This document shows, in pieces, positions 1 to 8,010 of a stretch of DNA of 36,154 nt (position 1 is its first letter; each line of letters opens with the position of its first letter). A program made the position numbers and the translations under genes. The DNA is taken from contig CANLJX010000016.1 of NCBI GenBank assembly GCA_947491545.1, forward strand, positions 1 through 36,154, in the 5' to 3' direction. The notes under the pieces are model-generated. The model made no database searches and was not told the origin of the DNA. It was given only the letters and a program-made list of their open reading frames with translations. The DNA is from Deltaproteobacteria bacterium. GTDB taxonomy: Bacteria > Bdellovibrionota_C > UBA2361 > OMII01.

Positions 1-133
1 ATCTGAACAGGGCGACGGGATCCGGATATTATGGCTAGGCGAAAGATTATTGTAGCGTTTCTGAACCCCCGCCTGGATTCTCGCGACTAAAATCGCCAAG
101 TCTAAGCGCGAAAAAAGGATTTGATGCTTGTAG

Positions 134-173
134 CCCGAACTTTGCCGTCGGGTTTAAGGGGGCTGTCCCCCTT
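134..173. other. Two adjacent small stem-loops downstream of the nuclease gene
   Basis: Positions 156-162 and 167-173 form a perfect 7-bp stem (AAGGGGG/CCCCCTT) with a 4-base loop, and 134-138/148-152 form a 5-bp stem (CCCGA/TCGGG). They lie just after the stop of the minus-strand nuclease gene, so a role in transcript ending is possible. On the minus strand no T-run follows, so this is not a textbook intrinsic terminator. I see no gene in positions 1-182. Confidence 0.35.
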
Positions 174-182
174 GTTTGGCTG

Positions 183-746
183 CTACCAGTCCACGCCCTT
201 TCCCCAAAGCCCACGTCCGGCTGCACGGCTCTCCTCGTAGGCTTTCCTGAAGCGCTCCGTGTAGCGGACATCGGGTGCGATAGTGAGGAGGCTTCCGTAG
301 CCGGCACGCAGAATCTCCTCGTTGAGCATCCGCCCGTCAGAGAGGTACGCGTACGCCAAAAGCCGCTTGTACTTGTCGCGCTGCTGGACATCGTACTCAA
401 GCTCTACCTGTGTGCCCACGGGCGCTAGCAGCTCCGTGTTGCGCCAAGCCTCCTTGCCGAGAGCGATGATCGTCGACTCATCTCGTCCAGAGCGCTTGGA
501 TTGGAGTCCAGCTCTCTTGTTGGGCTTGCTCTCGGGGGTGTCGATCCCGATCAGGCGAACGTGCTCGCTCTTGCCCGAATCAAGTCGAACGACGATCGTG
601 TCTCCGTCCACAACGCGCGTCACAACGGCGCGCTCTCGGGGAAAGGCTTGGGTGTCTGCGCTCTGAAGCTTAAGCGCAAGGAGAGTGAATACGAGACAGA
701 GAGCGAGCTTAATAATGCGGTATGAGCGGATTCGCGAGATCTTCAT
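183..746 (-). CDS. Secreted SNase-type (thermonuclease-like) nuclease
   Basis: The 187-residue product belongs to the staphylococcal-nuclease (SNc) family, which cleaves DNA and RNA in a Ca2+-dependent way. An N-terminal basic stretch and hydrophobic segment (residues about 11-28) ending near a small-residue site suggest a signal peptide and action outside the cytoplasm. The fold motifs are all visible: VDGDT (46-50) supplies metal-binding aspartates, RLIGIDTPE (64-72) holds the equivalents of the catalytic Arg35, Asp40 and Glu43 of the staphylococcal enzyme, and YKRLLAYAY contains the Arg87 equivalent (R128). The C-terminal helix with RAAGRGLWG is typical of the family. It follows the glycogen-synthase-like gene by 41 bases on the same strand, so co-transcription is plausible. 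All catalytic residues are present, so activity is likely. Substrate and biological role (nutrient scavenging or other) cannot be read from the sequence. Confidence 0.9.
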   Translation of the reverse strand: MKISRIRSYRIIKLALCLVFTLLALKLQSADTQAFPRERAVVTRVVDGDTIVVRLDSGKSEHVRLIGIDTPESKPNKRAGLQSKRSGRDESTIIALGKEAWRNTELLAPVGTQVELEYDVQQRDKYKRLLAYAYLSDGRMLNEEILRAGYGSLLTIAPDVRYTERFRKAYEESRAAGRGLWGKGVDW

Positions 747-755
747 GGGCAGCAG

Positions 756-781
756 GGTATCCTCAGCAAGCAGAGGATACC
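756..781 (-). promoter_or_regulatory. Perfect 9-bp hairpin between the GT5 gene and the nuclease gene
   Basis: Bases 756-764 (GGTATCCTC) pair perfectly with 773-781 across an 8-base loop. The hairpin fills the 41-base gap between the stop of the upstream gene and the nuclease ATG. Read on the minus strand, the only purine-rich ribosome-binding candidate (GAGGA) lies inside the stem, so folding could limit nuclease translation. There is no following T-run, so termination is less likely. Confidence 0.4.
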
Positions 782-787
782 ATCCCC

Positions 788-3568
788 TTACTGCACAGGA
801 GCGCCGTTGGGGCTGCTGCAGCCAAGCAGGGCCTGTAGCATAGAGCGGTAATTCGGGACTCGATCCGACCAGCTGTGGCGCGACTCAAGCGAGTTGCGCA
901 CGAGAGCCCGATAGGTTGCCGGTGATTGAGTTTCTTGAAGCGCCCAGTGGCAGGTGTTGGCGAAAGCCGTGGCCGTGTAGTCATTGCACAGAAAGCCGTT
1001 TCCGGTGGCTGAGCTGCCGCAGAAGTTATCGATGGTGCTTGAGATCCCGCCAACGTTCCTTCCGATAACGAGAGTTCCGCAGGCCATGGCCTCGAGCTGC
1101 GTGATTCCGCCCGGCTCAAAACGAGATGGCATTAGAAAGAAGGTGCTCCCGAACATAATTTCAAGCGCGGTAGGGTGCGGAACGTAGTCAAAAACCGCGC
1201 TGATTCTTCCGGGGTAGAGCGCCCTGAGGTAGTCTAGCGCTCCGCGAATCGTGCGTGATGACTCGTCGCCCTCGGTAATTGGGCCAGCCACAAGGATCTG
1301 AAGGTCGGGGTGCTTCACCAGCAGCTCCTCTAGCGTTGAGAGGTTTGAGCCTGAAACGAATCCGGAGAGCAAGCTGAGGCCCTTTTGTTCGGCCATACGA
1401 CCAACAAAGCTGGCGAGACGGGCGTTCGTTGATGGCGTGAGTCCGTAGCGCTCCTGGATACGGGTCTTTGTAATCATCTTCGCTTCAAGAACCTCATCGA
1501 GGGACGTGAAAGGCTCCCCGCTTTTTCCGGCGACAAGGGAGAGGTATCGGTTCACTTCTGGCCTACTGATGCCGTTGCTGATGCCGAAGACAAGATCGCG
1601 CTTGTGTCGGAGCACATGCTCAAGCCCGTCTCCGCCGCTGGGAGCCAGCAGCTGCTGGGCGTAGGGCTCCGAAACTGTCAGGATTCCGTGTGCGTGGTGA
1701 GCCGCCGCCATCGAGAAGTTGAGCAACGACCAGCTGTGAGGGTCACGAAACCCGAAGAAGTGCTCGGGCGCCAAGTTGAGCATCGGCCAGAGGTCTTCGT
1801 GGCTAATATTGTTAGGGAGGCGCCCGTGGTAGTCAGCGCCTCCGTTATGAATCATGTGCAGCGTCTTGCACTCCCTGAGCCAGGGCACTCTCTGGTACGC
1901 CGGATCTAGTGCGGCGAAGGCTGGAATGCACGCTGTCATCCAGTCGTTTGAAATGAGGACAGAGGGCCTAATCCCGAGATGCTTTGCGGCTACGGTCTCA
2001 AGCACTGCACGCGAGAACACAATAGCGCGCCGAAGCTGCTCGTCGGCGAAGACGGGTTGGTAGAGCCTATCGAAAACCGATGTGTTAGCGAGCAGGAAGA
2101 CGCGCATATTGCTGTGCGCAGCTTCATACACCTTGATTGGTACTGCGCTCGGAGCTCGTCGGCAGGAGGTGGTGCCAGAGTGATACGTTGGTCCGAGGTT
2201 GACCGTAACTGAGCCGGCATAGCGAGGCAGCACGGTAGCGTTCCCTAACTTGATTCCATGAGAGAGGATGTGCTGGGCATCGTTGTGCTTATTGCCATTT
2301 GCATAGCGGTAGAGCGGCGCAATAATCGTCACGGGGATTCCCTCGCGGGAGAGTTCCGGAGGAAGCCCTGAAATTACCTGCGCTAGCCCGCCAGCGGCGG
2401 CGTGTGGGCCCTCCGGTGTTGCAAAGAGAACTTCCCCAATTCCGTAGTTGAGCTGCATTGAAGCAGCGAGTGGCGCATGAAATTGGGCACATGAGAGCGC
2501 TCTCACAGGCAGTGAGGGTGCAACACGCGCAAGCAGCTCTCCGAGGGGAGCATGCGGAACCTTGGCGAGAATTGCTTCGCAAGCATCTTCGAGATCCGTT
2601 CCGAAGCTCAGCGCATTTTGGATAGTCTCAACGCACCATGCGTCAAGCACATCCAGGTCTGACTCGCGAGCACGAGTCAGGTGAAGGTCATCCTGAGCCA
2701 CAAAGAAGCGCGAGTCCTCACTGCTTGGCCGACCGATCCACACCTGTTCGTGTGAGCCTCGAACCTGCGCAAAGAGAGTAACGCCGTAGTCGCCGCGTGT
2801 CTGAACGTGAAGGCGGTGGTCGACGGTGGCGGTGCCGCCGGGTGCGGGCTGGCTCGTGAGCTGCTCATCTTGCCAGGCGGGCGCAAGATCATCGTATGCT
2901 CCCCAGTGGGCGAAGATATCGATCGTCACGTCAGAAATGATTGGGATTCGAATAGCAGACCGAAGAGTCACGGTATTCTCAAGCACCGATGTGTTGAGCG
3001 GCTCAAGCACAGACAGCTCAGCTTTAAGACGTTCGGTGGCGAATGCCAGCAGGGCATCCTGAGACTCTGGTATGACGAGCGTGGGCGCGTCGTCTAGGTC
3101 GAGCGAGATTGTTGGCGCTGCTTCTGTTAAAAGCTGGATCGAGTGCAAAGGAGAGACGGCTGCAGCAGAGCGCGCGCCGGTACGAATCTCGATGTCTTGT
3201 TTTCGAATCGAGAGGATTTCATCGGAGATGGTCGGAGTAGCGTCAATGATGTCTCGTATGAGAGATGCAACGCTTTGGTGCTCCTGACCGCGCATTGATC
3301 TGCTAATGAGCTGAGCGATACTGTTGTGAGTGGCGCTGCCTGGCTTTACCGATATAGCACTAGGCAGCCGATGGCTCCCTAAGGTGCTGACTGAGAAACT
3401 GCGAGTGCTAAGGTCGAGGTCGACCTGCGCGCGCACACCGCTACGAAGCGCTCGTGACAGTGTGGTCTGGCCAGACCCGCGCAAGCTGGCTACTAACGAG
3501 CGGTACGCCTCGCCGTTAACCGGTATTTCGAATCTCAGCACCTCAGTGCAGCTTCCTTGCATGTGCAT
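788..3568 (-). CDS. glgA: GT5 glycogen/starch-synthase-like glycosyltransferase with long N-terminal extension
   Basis: The 926-residue product has a C-terminal GT5 glycogen synthase region (about 375-915), which in this family transfers glucose from a nucleotide sugar to alpha-1,4-glucan. The nucleotide-binding region shows FVGRMAEQKG (721-730), with the conserved Arg and Lys, and PSRFEPGGITQLEA (814-827), the equivalent of the EPCGLTQ motif. The N-terminal GT5 motif, normally KTGGL, reads AAGGL (391-395), so the conserved lysine is missing. Residues 1-370 are not part of a normal GlgA of about 480 residues. The stretch 200-280 has the look of a beta-sandwich carbohydrate-binding module (W222, W232, W277), but this is inference. 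The start ATG at 3568 follows AAGGGG by four bases; a second in-frame ATG lies two codons later with better spacing. No glgB, glgC or glgP is adjacent. An ADP-glucose-dependent synthase is the default reading; a divergent GT5 with another donor is possible. Confidence 0.8.
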   Translation of the reverse strand: MHMQGSCTEVLRFEIPVNGEAYRSLVASLRGSGQTTLSRALRSGVRAQVDLDLSTRSFSVSTLGSHRLPSAISVKPGSATHNSIAQLISRSMRGQEHQSVASLIRDIIDATPTISDEILSIRKQDIEIRTGARSAAAVSPLHSIQLLTEAAPTISLDLDDAPTLVIPESQDALLAFATERLKAELSVLEPLNTSVLENTVTLRSAIRIPIISDVTIDIFAHWGAYDDLAPAWQDEQLTSQPAPGGTATVDHRLHVQTRGDYGVTLFAQVRGSHEQVWIGRPSSEDSRFFVAQDDLHLTRARESDLDVLDAWCVETIQNALSFGTDLEDACEAILAKVPHAPLGELLARVAPSLPVRALSCAQFHAPLAASMQLNYGIGEVLFATPEGPHAAAGGLAQVISGLPPELSREGIPVTIIAPLYRYANGNKHNDAQHILSHGIKLGNATVLPRYAGSVTVNLGPTYHSGTTSCRRAPSAVPIKVYEAAHSNMRVFLLANTSVFDRLYQPVFADEQLRRAIVFSRAVLETVAAKHLGIRPSVLISNDWMTACIPAFAALDPAYQRVPWLRECKTLHMIHNGGADYHGRLPNNISHEDLWPMLNLAPEHFFGFRDPHSWSLLNFSMAAAHHAHGILTVSEPYAQQLLAPSGGDGLEHVLRHKRDLVFGISNGISRPEVNRYLSLVAGKSGEPFTSLDEVLEAKMITKTRIQERYGLTPSTNARLASFVGRMAEQKGLSLLSGFVSGSNLSTLEELLVKHPDLQILVAGPITEGDESSRTIRGALDYLRALYPGRISAVFDYVPHPTALEIMFGSTFFLMPSRFEPGGITQLEAMACGTLVIGRNVGGISSTIDNFCGSSATGNGFLCNDYTATAFANTCHWALQETQSPATYRALVRNSLESRHSWSDRVPNYRSMLQALLGCSSPNGAPVQ

Positions 3569-4251
3569 ATAACCCCTTCGTCAGATTGGTTGATGAGGGG
3601 CGTTGAAGCTGAGGTGCCAGCTTTTTGGCACCGGGCGTAAAAGGTACAAAACTGTTACAAATTCAGGGTTTAGTCAGCTGACGTTGTGCCGGGTCCTGAT
3701 TGCGGCGGTAGGGGACCCGATTCGCCGTTGCGCTTGGGGGGCCGTAAGCGACACATCCGACGATTGTCCAGGGGCATGTCGCTTGAGATCCTTTCTCCCC
3801 AAGCTGCGCCTCATGAGCGCCTCTAGAAAAAACACGATTCTTCTTCAACGGCAGACAGCTCTGTTTGACAAACAGCAGGCCTCCCTCATGTTTGCTCGCT
3901 GCTGGTTGCGAGCTTCCCATGGCTAGAGGCTGAGGTTTCCATATGCTTTCTGCGGCTGAGCCTGCGCCACTCTTAGATCCTTGAGTACCTCCCACGTCGA
4001 GAGTCTCTCGTTAGCACAAGGCTCCGGTCACCGACTTCTGCAGCTCAGATGGGGGCCCGCTAGGCGAGTCTATGGCAAATCGGCCGGATGTATGGAGACC
4101 AGGCCTGCAACTCTCAGACGCAGGGAGCGAGATCGCAGCTGCCAGGATCCCGCACGATACGCGTCGATATGGGCAGCTGTAGGCAAGAATAAAGGTGCCG
4201 AGATATTGTGTTCCCTCTCGGTGCGGGAAGGGTTGTTACAACCTTGAGTGG
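3569..4251. other. 683-base gap without a convincing gene
   Basis: This stretch separates two minus-strand genes. Reading frames in it have no recognisable composition, motif or ribosome-binding site. It does hold two clear stem-loops: a perfect 7-bp stem GGTGCCA/TGGCACC at 3613-3619 and 3626-3632, and a perfect 8-bp stem AAGCGACA/TGTCGCTT at 3746-3753 and 3777-3784. A small RNA is possible but nothing identifies one. Confidence 0.5.
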
Positions 4252-4992
4252 TTACGCGAGGTACTCCAGGTCGCCAACGAAGTGTCCACGGGGCACAAAC
4301 GGGTTGAGCCTGCGGTAGATCTTCACGGCACCATCCGATGCAAGCCTGCCGAAGTAAGCCCCACCGTCCAGCAAGCTAAAGCTGTTGGAAGAGAGGTCTG
4401 AGCAAGCAAGCCCGGCTATCTCTTTTGTCAGCGGCCCGACGTACATCGGTTTGCTGAGAACAGAGAAGCCGTCGTACATCAGGATAGCCATCGGTCCCAT
4501 CGACTTAGACTCAGGGGCGAGCCCTGCGACCTTAAGTCCGAGCGCTGACTGCGGGTTGACCCACGCCAGATTTATCGCCTCTCTGCTCTCCTTCGGCGGG
4601 CCGAAGGGAACTGTGAGGAACAGGTGGTATTCGACTAATTTCCTCTCAGAAGTGCGCACCTCATAGAGGGGAGCACCGATGCGGAAGTGGTAGTCGGACC
4701 GGACGTGAACCTCCTCAAGGATCTCACGCTGCAGAGTCTTTCGAATCGACCTGTCGTGCTTTCCCTCGATCGATCTGTCGTCATCCGAGATGGCGTCCTC
4801 CGGGTCAGCAGCGCCGCCCGGCAGGTCCCAACACCACGGAAACTCCCCATCACCGTTGCGCTGCTTCATGAGAAGCACCGGCAGTCCGGTGTTCGGAGAG
4901 AGACTGCTCTCTCTCCCAACGATTCCGAAAGCCGCAACAATCCGGCTGAAGCCGTCGACCTTCGGGCACTCTGACAAGTGCTCGTACAACAT
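4252..4992 (-). CDS. Nudix hydrolase with an insertion inside the Nudix box
   Basis: Nudix enzymes hydrolyse nucleoside diphosphates linked to another moiety. The Nudix signature is recognisable but interrupted: WDLPGG followed by the G-x5-E half (G60-E66, counting from the upstream ATG) and REILEE (90-95), with about 16 extra residues between the two halves, rich in Asp, Ser, Arg and Lys. Catalytic glutamates E94/E95 are present. The C-terminal 100 residues match nothing I recognise. Two consecutive ATG codons (4995 and 4992) are possible starts; an AAGGAGG sequence on the minus strand favours the second, five bases away. The gene lies 154 bases downstream of hldD on the same strand, so nucleotide-sugar or ADP-heptose-related housekeeping is conceivable but unproven. 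Substrate unknown. Confidence 0.8.
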   Translation of the reverse strand: MLYEHLSECPKVDGFSRIVAAFGIVGRESSLSPNTGLPVLLMKQRNGDGEFPWCWDLPGGAADPEDAISDDDRSIEGKHDRSIRKTLQREILEEVHVRSDYHFRIGAPLYEVRTSERKLVEYHLFLTVPFGPPKESREAINLAWVNPQSALGLKVAGLAPESKSMGPMAILMYDGFSVLSKPMYVGPLTKEIAGLACSDLSSNSFSLLDGGAYFGRLASDGAVKIYRRLNPFVPRGHFVGDLEYLA

Positions 4993-5146
4993 CATTGCCT
5001 CCTTGAGAGCTGCGCTCCCGTAAGAGAAAAACCTTCAAACCCAGCGGTTGAGTGTGGTTCGGCGTGGAGTGAAAATCAACGCGTAGCCTGGGGATTTAGC
5101 GCCTCTGGCTGGCGTTTTCTGTCGCAAGCTGGGCGTTTTTGGAGCA

Positions 5147-6118
5147 CTACCAGTGCTTGAGCGGCGGCGTTAGGTACGAGGTTACGTAATCAGTGACTCC
5201 CTCTTCGAGGGAGTGGATCTTCCCGGCGAAGCCAGCGGCTCGAATCTTCCCCATCGGGGCTTCTGTAAAGTACTGGTACTGGGAACGGAGCTGGGGAGGC
5301 ATGTCGATGTAGGAGATGTTCCAGGGCTTCCCCATGGAGCTGAACACAGCTGCGAGAAGATCGTTCCACGAACGCGCTTTCCCGGACCCCACATTGAAGA
5401 GTCCGTTCACGCCTGGAGTCTTGAGAAGCCACCACATGATCTCGCAGCAGTCCTTGACGTAGACAAAGTCGCGTTTCTGCTCGCCATCCTTGTAGTCTGG
5501 GCGGTGGGAGCGGAAGAGCGAGAAAGAGCCGGTCTTCTCGATGGTGTTGAACGACTTCCAGACGACGCTCGACATGTCGCCTTTGTAGTACTCATTTGGG
5601 CCGTACACGTTGAAGAACTTCAGGCCAGCAATTCGCCCGAGGTGTCCGTGGTCGCGTGCCCAGATGTCAAAGAGGTGCTTCGAGGTTCCGTACTGGTTGA
5701 GAGGCTTGAGTGAGTCAAGCTTTGAAACATCGTCGTTGTATCCTTGCTCCCCGCCGCCGTAGGTGGCAGCACTGCTCGCGTAGACGAAGCGGATACCGCT
5801 CTCCATGCAGCACTCGGCAAGAGCCTTCGTGTACTCGAGGTTGTTTTGCCGAAGGTACTCGACGTTCGTCTCGGTCGTGCTGGAGCATGCGCCCATGTGC
5901 ACTATCGCTGTGACGCCCTTCGGCAGCTTTCGAGTTAGCACCTGGTTGAGAAAAGAGCCTTTGTCCAGGAACTGGGAGCACTTCTTGCCGTCGAGGTTGT
6001 GTTTTCGGGCCGGAGAGCCTTCTTCATCGACGACGAGGATCTCGGAGATCCCTTCCTGATTCAGCTTTGCGACGAAGGCGCTGCCGATGAAGCCGGCGCC
6101 ACCAGTGACCACGATCAT
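5147..6118 (-). CDS. hldD: ADP-L-glycero-D-manno-heptose 6-epimerase
   Basis: HldD (RfaD) converts ADP-D-glycero-beta-D-manno-heptose to the L-glycero form, the last step in making the activated heptose for the lipopolysaccharide inner core; it is cytoplasmic. The 323-residue length is normal for the family. Visible features are the NAD(P)-binding GGAGFIG (6-12), the GACSSTTE segment, the SSAATYGGGEQGY region with catalytic Ser116, the Tyr143-x3-Lys147 pair in YGTSK, and the FNVYGPNEYYKGDMSSV stretch that is highly characteristic of this epimerase. No other heptose gene (hldE, gmhA, gmhB) lies next to it. The ribosome-binding site before the ATG at 6118 is weak. Its presence is the main argument that the host has an LPS outer membrane. 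Confidence 0.96.
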   Translation of the reverse strand: MIVVTGGAGFIGSAFVAKLNQEGISEILVVDEEGSPARKHNLDGKKCSQFLDKGSFLNQVLTRKLPKGVTAIVHMGACSSTTETNVEYLRQNNLEYTKALAECCMESGIRFVYASSAATYGGGEQGYNDDVSKLDSLKPLNQYGTSKHLFDIWARDHGHLGRIAGLKFFNVYGPNEYYKGDMSSVVWKSFNTIEKTGSFSLFRSHRPDYKDGEQKRDFVYVKDCCEIMWWLLKTPGVNGLFNVGSGKARSWNDLLAAVFSSMGKPWNISYIDMPPQLRSQYQYFTEAPMGKIRAAGFAGKIHSLEEGVTDYVTSYLTPPLKHW

Positions 6119-6244
6119 GCCTAGAGGTTACCTCCCCGGTGCGAGAGCTGTCCACCCGTTGGGGCCTAAAAAAGAGGATAGCGCCTCTTGGGAATGCACA
6201 GGGTGACTGCGCCCGATGAGCAGCCCTGCGTAGTTAGGAGCATA

Positions 6245-6330
6245 TTCACAAAGAGAGCGGCGAGGGCAGTGAGGGGGGACAGACGCGCGGGCTCATCGGC
6301 TCTCGCTGCGTTCGCTGCTCTCTTTGTAAA
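6245..6330. repeat. Long imperfect inverted repeat in the hldD / DUF2071 divergent region
   Basis: Arms 6245-6273 and 6302-6330 match as reverse complements at 24 of 29 positions, enclosing a 28-base GC-rich spacer. The core AAAGAGAGC/GCTCTCTTT and several flanking bases are perfect. A short T-run (CTTTTT) follows the right arm on the plus strand. The whole 362-base gap (6119-6480) lies between two divergently transcribed genes, and open frames on both strands here encode nearly the same peptide (FTKRAA...AALFVN) simply because the DNA is palindromic. It may be a miniature palindromic element or a large cruciform/terminator-like structure. No other element is seen in the gap. Confidence 0.7.
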
Positions 6331-6480
6331 CAACCTTTTTAACCTCCCGCACTCAGCGCGGTTTGCTAACCACCCCCGCAGCATGAAAAGAGAACGTCTT
6401 GATAATATCCTTGTTGTCTTAATCCACGCTCCGAAAGGAAAGGGTAGCCGCGCCGCATAGTCGGGCGTACTGTTGACGAG

Positions 6481-7236
6481 ATGACAGAGCCAAATCCTGC
6501 GACTGCGCACCCTCACGATAAGGTCTTCCTTTCGGCCCACTGGTCCCACCTCCTCATGCTGCAGTGGCGAGTGCCGGAGGAGCTGCTGCGCCCGCACCTC
6601 GGCCCGGGAATTGAGCTAGACAGCTTTGAGGGCACAACGTACGTGAGTGTGGTCGGCCTGCGCTTCAATCGCACGAAGCTGCTGGGCATCGGCGTCCCGT
6701 TTCATCAGAGCTTTACCGAGGTGAACCTACGCTTCTACGTTCGGAGAGAGGCTCCGGACGGAGTCCGTCGAGGGGTAGTGTTCATCTCCGAGCTCGTTCC
6801 GCGCTTCTGGATCGCCACCATCGCCCGGGTCTTCTACAACGAGAAGTACAGGGCAATTCCAATGCGCCACGCTATCAGCGACGAAATCGGCATCCACCGC
6901 TGGATGTACGGCTGGCGAGCGGGTGGGCGCGAGCACCGGATCGAGGCGTCTGCCCTCAGCAACGCAGCGCCGATGGCTGCAGGGTCGAGGGAGGAGTTTA
7001 TAGCGGAGCACTACTGGGGATATTCGAAGCAGCGCGATGGGTCAGTCTTTGAGTACCGGGTGCGCCACCCGAGCTGGAGGGTGTGGTCGTTGAAGGATCT
7101 CAGGTGTGACTGGTCTCCACGCGAGACCTACGGCAGTGCGCTTGGGGAGATTCTCAGCAATCAGCCTGAATTCGCCTTCGTGGCAGATGGCTCTGATGTA
7201 ACGGTTTCATGGGGAAGCAAGCTGGGGGGCGGCTAA
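6481..7236 (+). CDS. DUF2071 (YqjF-like) family protein
   Basis: The 251-residue product resembles the DUF2071/YqjF family: an opening segment LSAHWSHLLMLQWRVPEELL, then LRPHLGPGIELDSFEG, a VSVVGLRF strand, and FTEVNLRFYVRRE, followed by GVVFISELVPRFWIATIARVFYNEKY, all hallmarks of the family. Members are soluble and adopt a fold related to acetoacetate decarboxylase; their function is not established. There is no signal peptide or membrane segment. The ATG at 6481 has only a weak purine-rich site before it. The gene is convergent with the next one, with a 19-base gap between stops, and no terminator is evident there. Confidence 0.85.
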   Translation: MTEPNPATAHPHDKVFLSAHWSHLLMLQWRVPEELLRPHLGPGIELDSFEGTTYVSVVGLRFNRTKLLGIGVPFHQSFTEVNLRFYVRREAPDGVRRGVVFISELVPRFWIATIARVFYNEKYRAIPMRHAISDEIGIHRWMYGWRAGGREHRIEASALSNAAPMAAGSREEFIAEHYWGYSKQRDGSVFEYRVRHPSWRVWSLKDLRCDWSPRETYGSALGEILSNQPEFAFVADGSDVTVSWGSKLGGG

Positions 7237-7255
7237 TCTTTTGACCGGCTCGCTG

Positions 7256-7867
7256 CTAGGCCTGAAGGTCACGCAGGAGGCGCTCTTTCTGCTGCTTGTA
7301 TTCTGGTTCGCTCAGCAGCCCACGCTCGAACAGGCTTGCGAGCCTCTCTAAGTCAGCGATGTTCGGGGAAGGGCCAGCCGACTTCGGAAGCTCCGGTGGA
7401 GTCTTGAGCTCAACGATCTTTGCGTCGTTGGCGAATATATTAAGCCCAGACTCACCGCCGGCGCTGCGACCAGAAACTGGATCGTGCACCTTGTGAAGCG
7501 ACCAGATGAGAGCGCCGAGCCATCCGATGCCGGTGGACCCGAAGAATAGGTTTATCAAGAAGACCGGCCAGCGGTTCGGATGCGCCCGGCTGAAGGCGAT
7601 GATTGTGGGCAGAAAGTATATGACGAAGCAGGCGAGCCCAATAAAGAGAAGGAGCAGCACCAGAAACACTGCGCCAGCCCCTGAGTCGTCGGAGTTCTGA
7701 GCCGCTAGCGCCGGACTTGAAGAGCTTAAAGCAAAGAAAATTGAGAGCGCGGCATAGCGGATTTTTCTGCCTCGCTGCTGAGGCGAGCAGCAAAAGCGCG
7801 GTTGGAAGAGATTGGTGCTCGTGTTCATGCCGTAACGTCGCAAGTGCTCGGAGCAGCTCTCCAGCAC
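7256..7867 (-). CDS. Membrane protein: superinfection-immunity-like segment plus SHOCT tail
   Basis: The product has an N-terminal signal-like segment ending near SSPALAAQ (about 37-57), a transmembrane segment at 65-90, a second at 100-122 in which RWPVFLINLFFGSTGIGWLGAL strongly resembles the phage-T4-Imm-like superinfection immunity / TM2-type family, and a C-terminal SHOCT motif (about 170-200: LERLASLFERGLLSEPEY followed by KxxKxRLL). SHOCT motifs are short oligomerisation or membrane-association tails. The frame opens with GTG at 7867; an in-frame ATG at 7828 (Met14) would give a better-proportioned signal peptide, and neither has a strong ribosome-binding site. In bacteria such proteins are usually small housekeeping or stress membrane proteins, so the phage-exclusion name should not be read as function. 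Confidence 0.75.
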   Translation of the reverse strand: MLESCSEHLRRYGMNTSTNLFQPRFCCSPQQRGRKIRYAALSIFFALSSSSPALAAQNSDDSGAGAVFLVLLLLFIGLACFVIYFLPTIIAFSRAHPNRWPVFLINLFFGSTGIGWLGALIWSLHKVHDPVSGRSAGGESGLNIFANDAKIVELKTPPELPKSAGPSPNIADLERLASLFERGLLSEPEYKQQKERLLRDLQA

Positions 7868-8010
7868 TACCCACCCAGAGTAGAGTCGGCTATCTGCGTC
7901 AGTGCCTTATAACCTGAGGCTCAATTTTTTCCCATGCTTATAAGCTGCCCGAGCGATCTAGCTAGGTGCACGAATCGACTGCCCTTTGGTATTCGCCTGG
8001 TCGAGCTGAC

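Noticed and set aside
47-400. A minus-strand frame overlapping the end of the nuclease gene
   Set aside because: It overlaps the well-supported nuclease frame and has no recognisable features.
840-880. A T-loop-like GGGACTCGATCCG sequence suggesting a tRNA
   Set aside because: It lies within the conserved coding region of the GT5 gene and no cloverleaf could be drawn around it; a similar word near 9378 is inside the GT39 gene.
6166-6597. Open frames on both strands between hldD and the DUF2071 gene (minus 143 and plus 90 residues)
   Set aside because: They run through the inverted repeat and mirror each other because of the palindrome; no ribosome-binding site or protein-like composition outside it.
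7256-7867. Reading the Imm-like membrane protein as a phage-exclusion gene
   Set aside because: No phage or defence genes are nearby and the Imm/TM2-type segment is common in ordinary bacterial membrane proteins.
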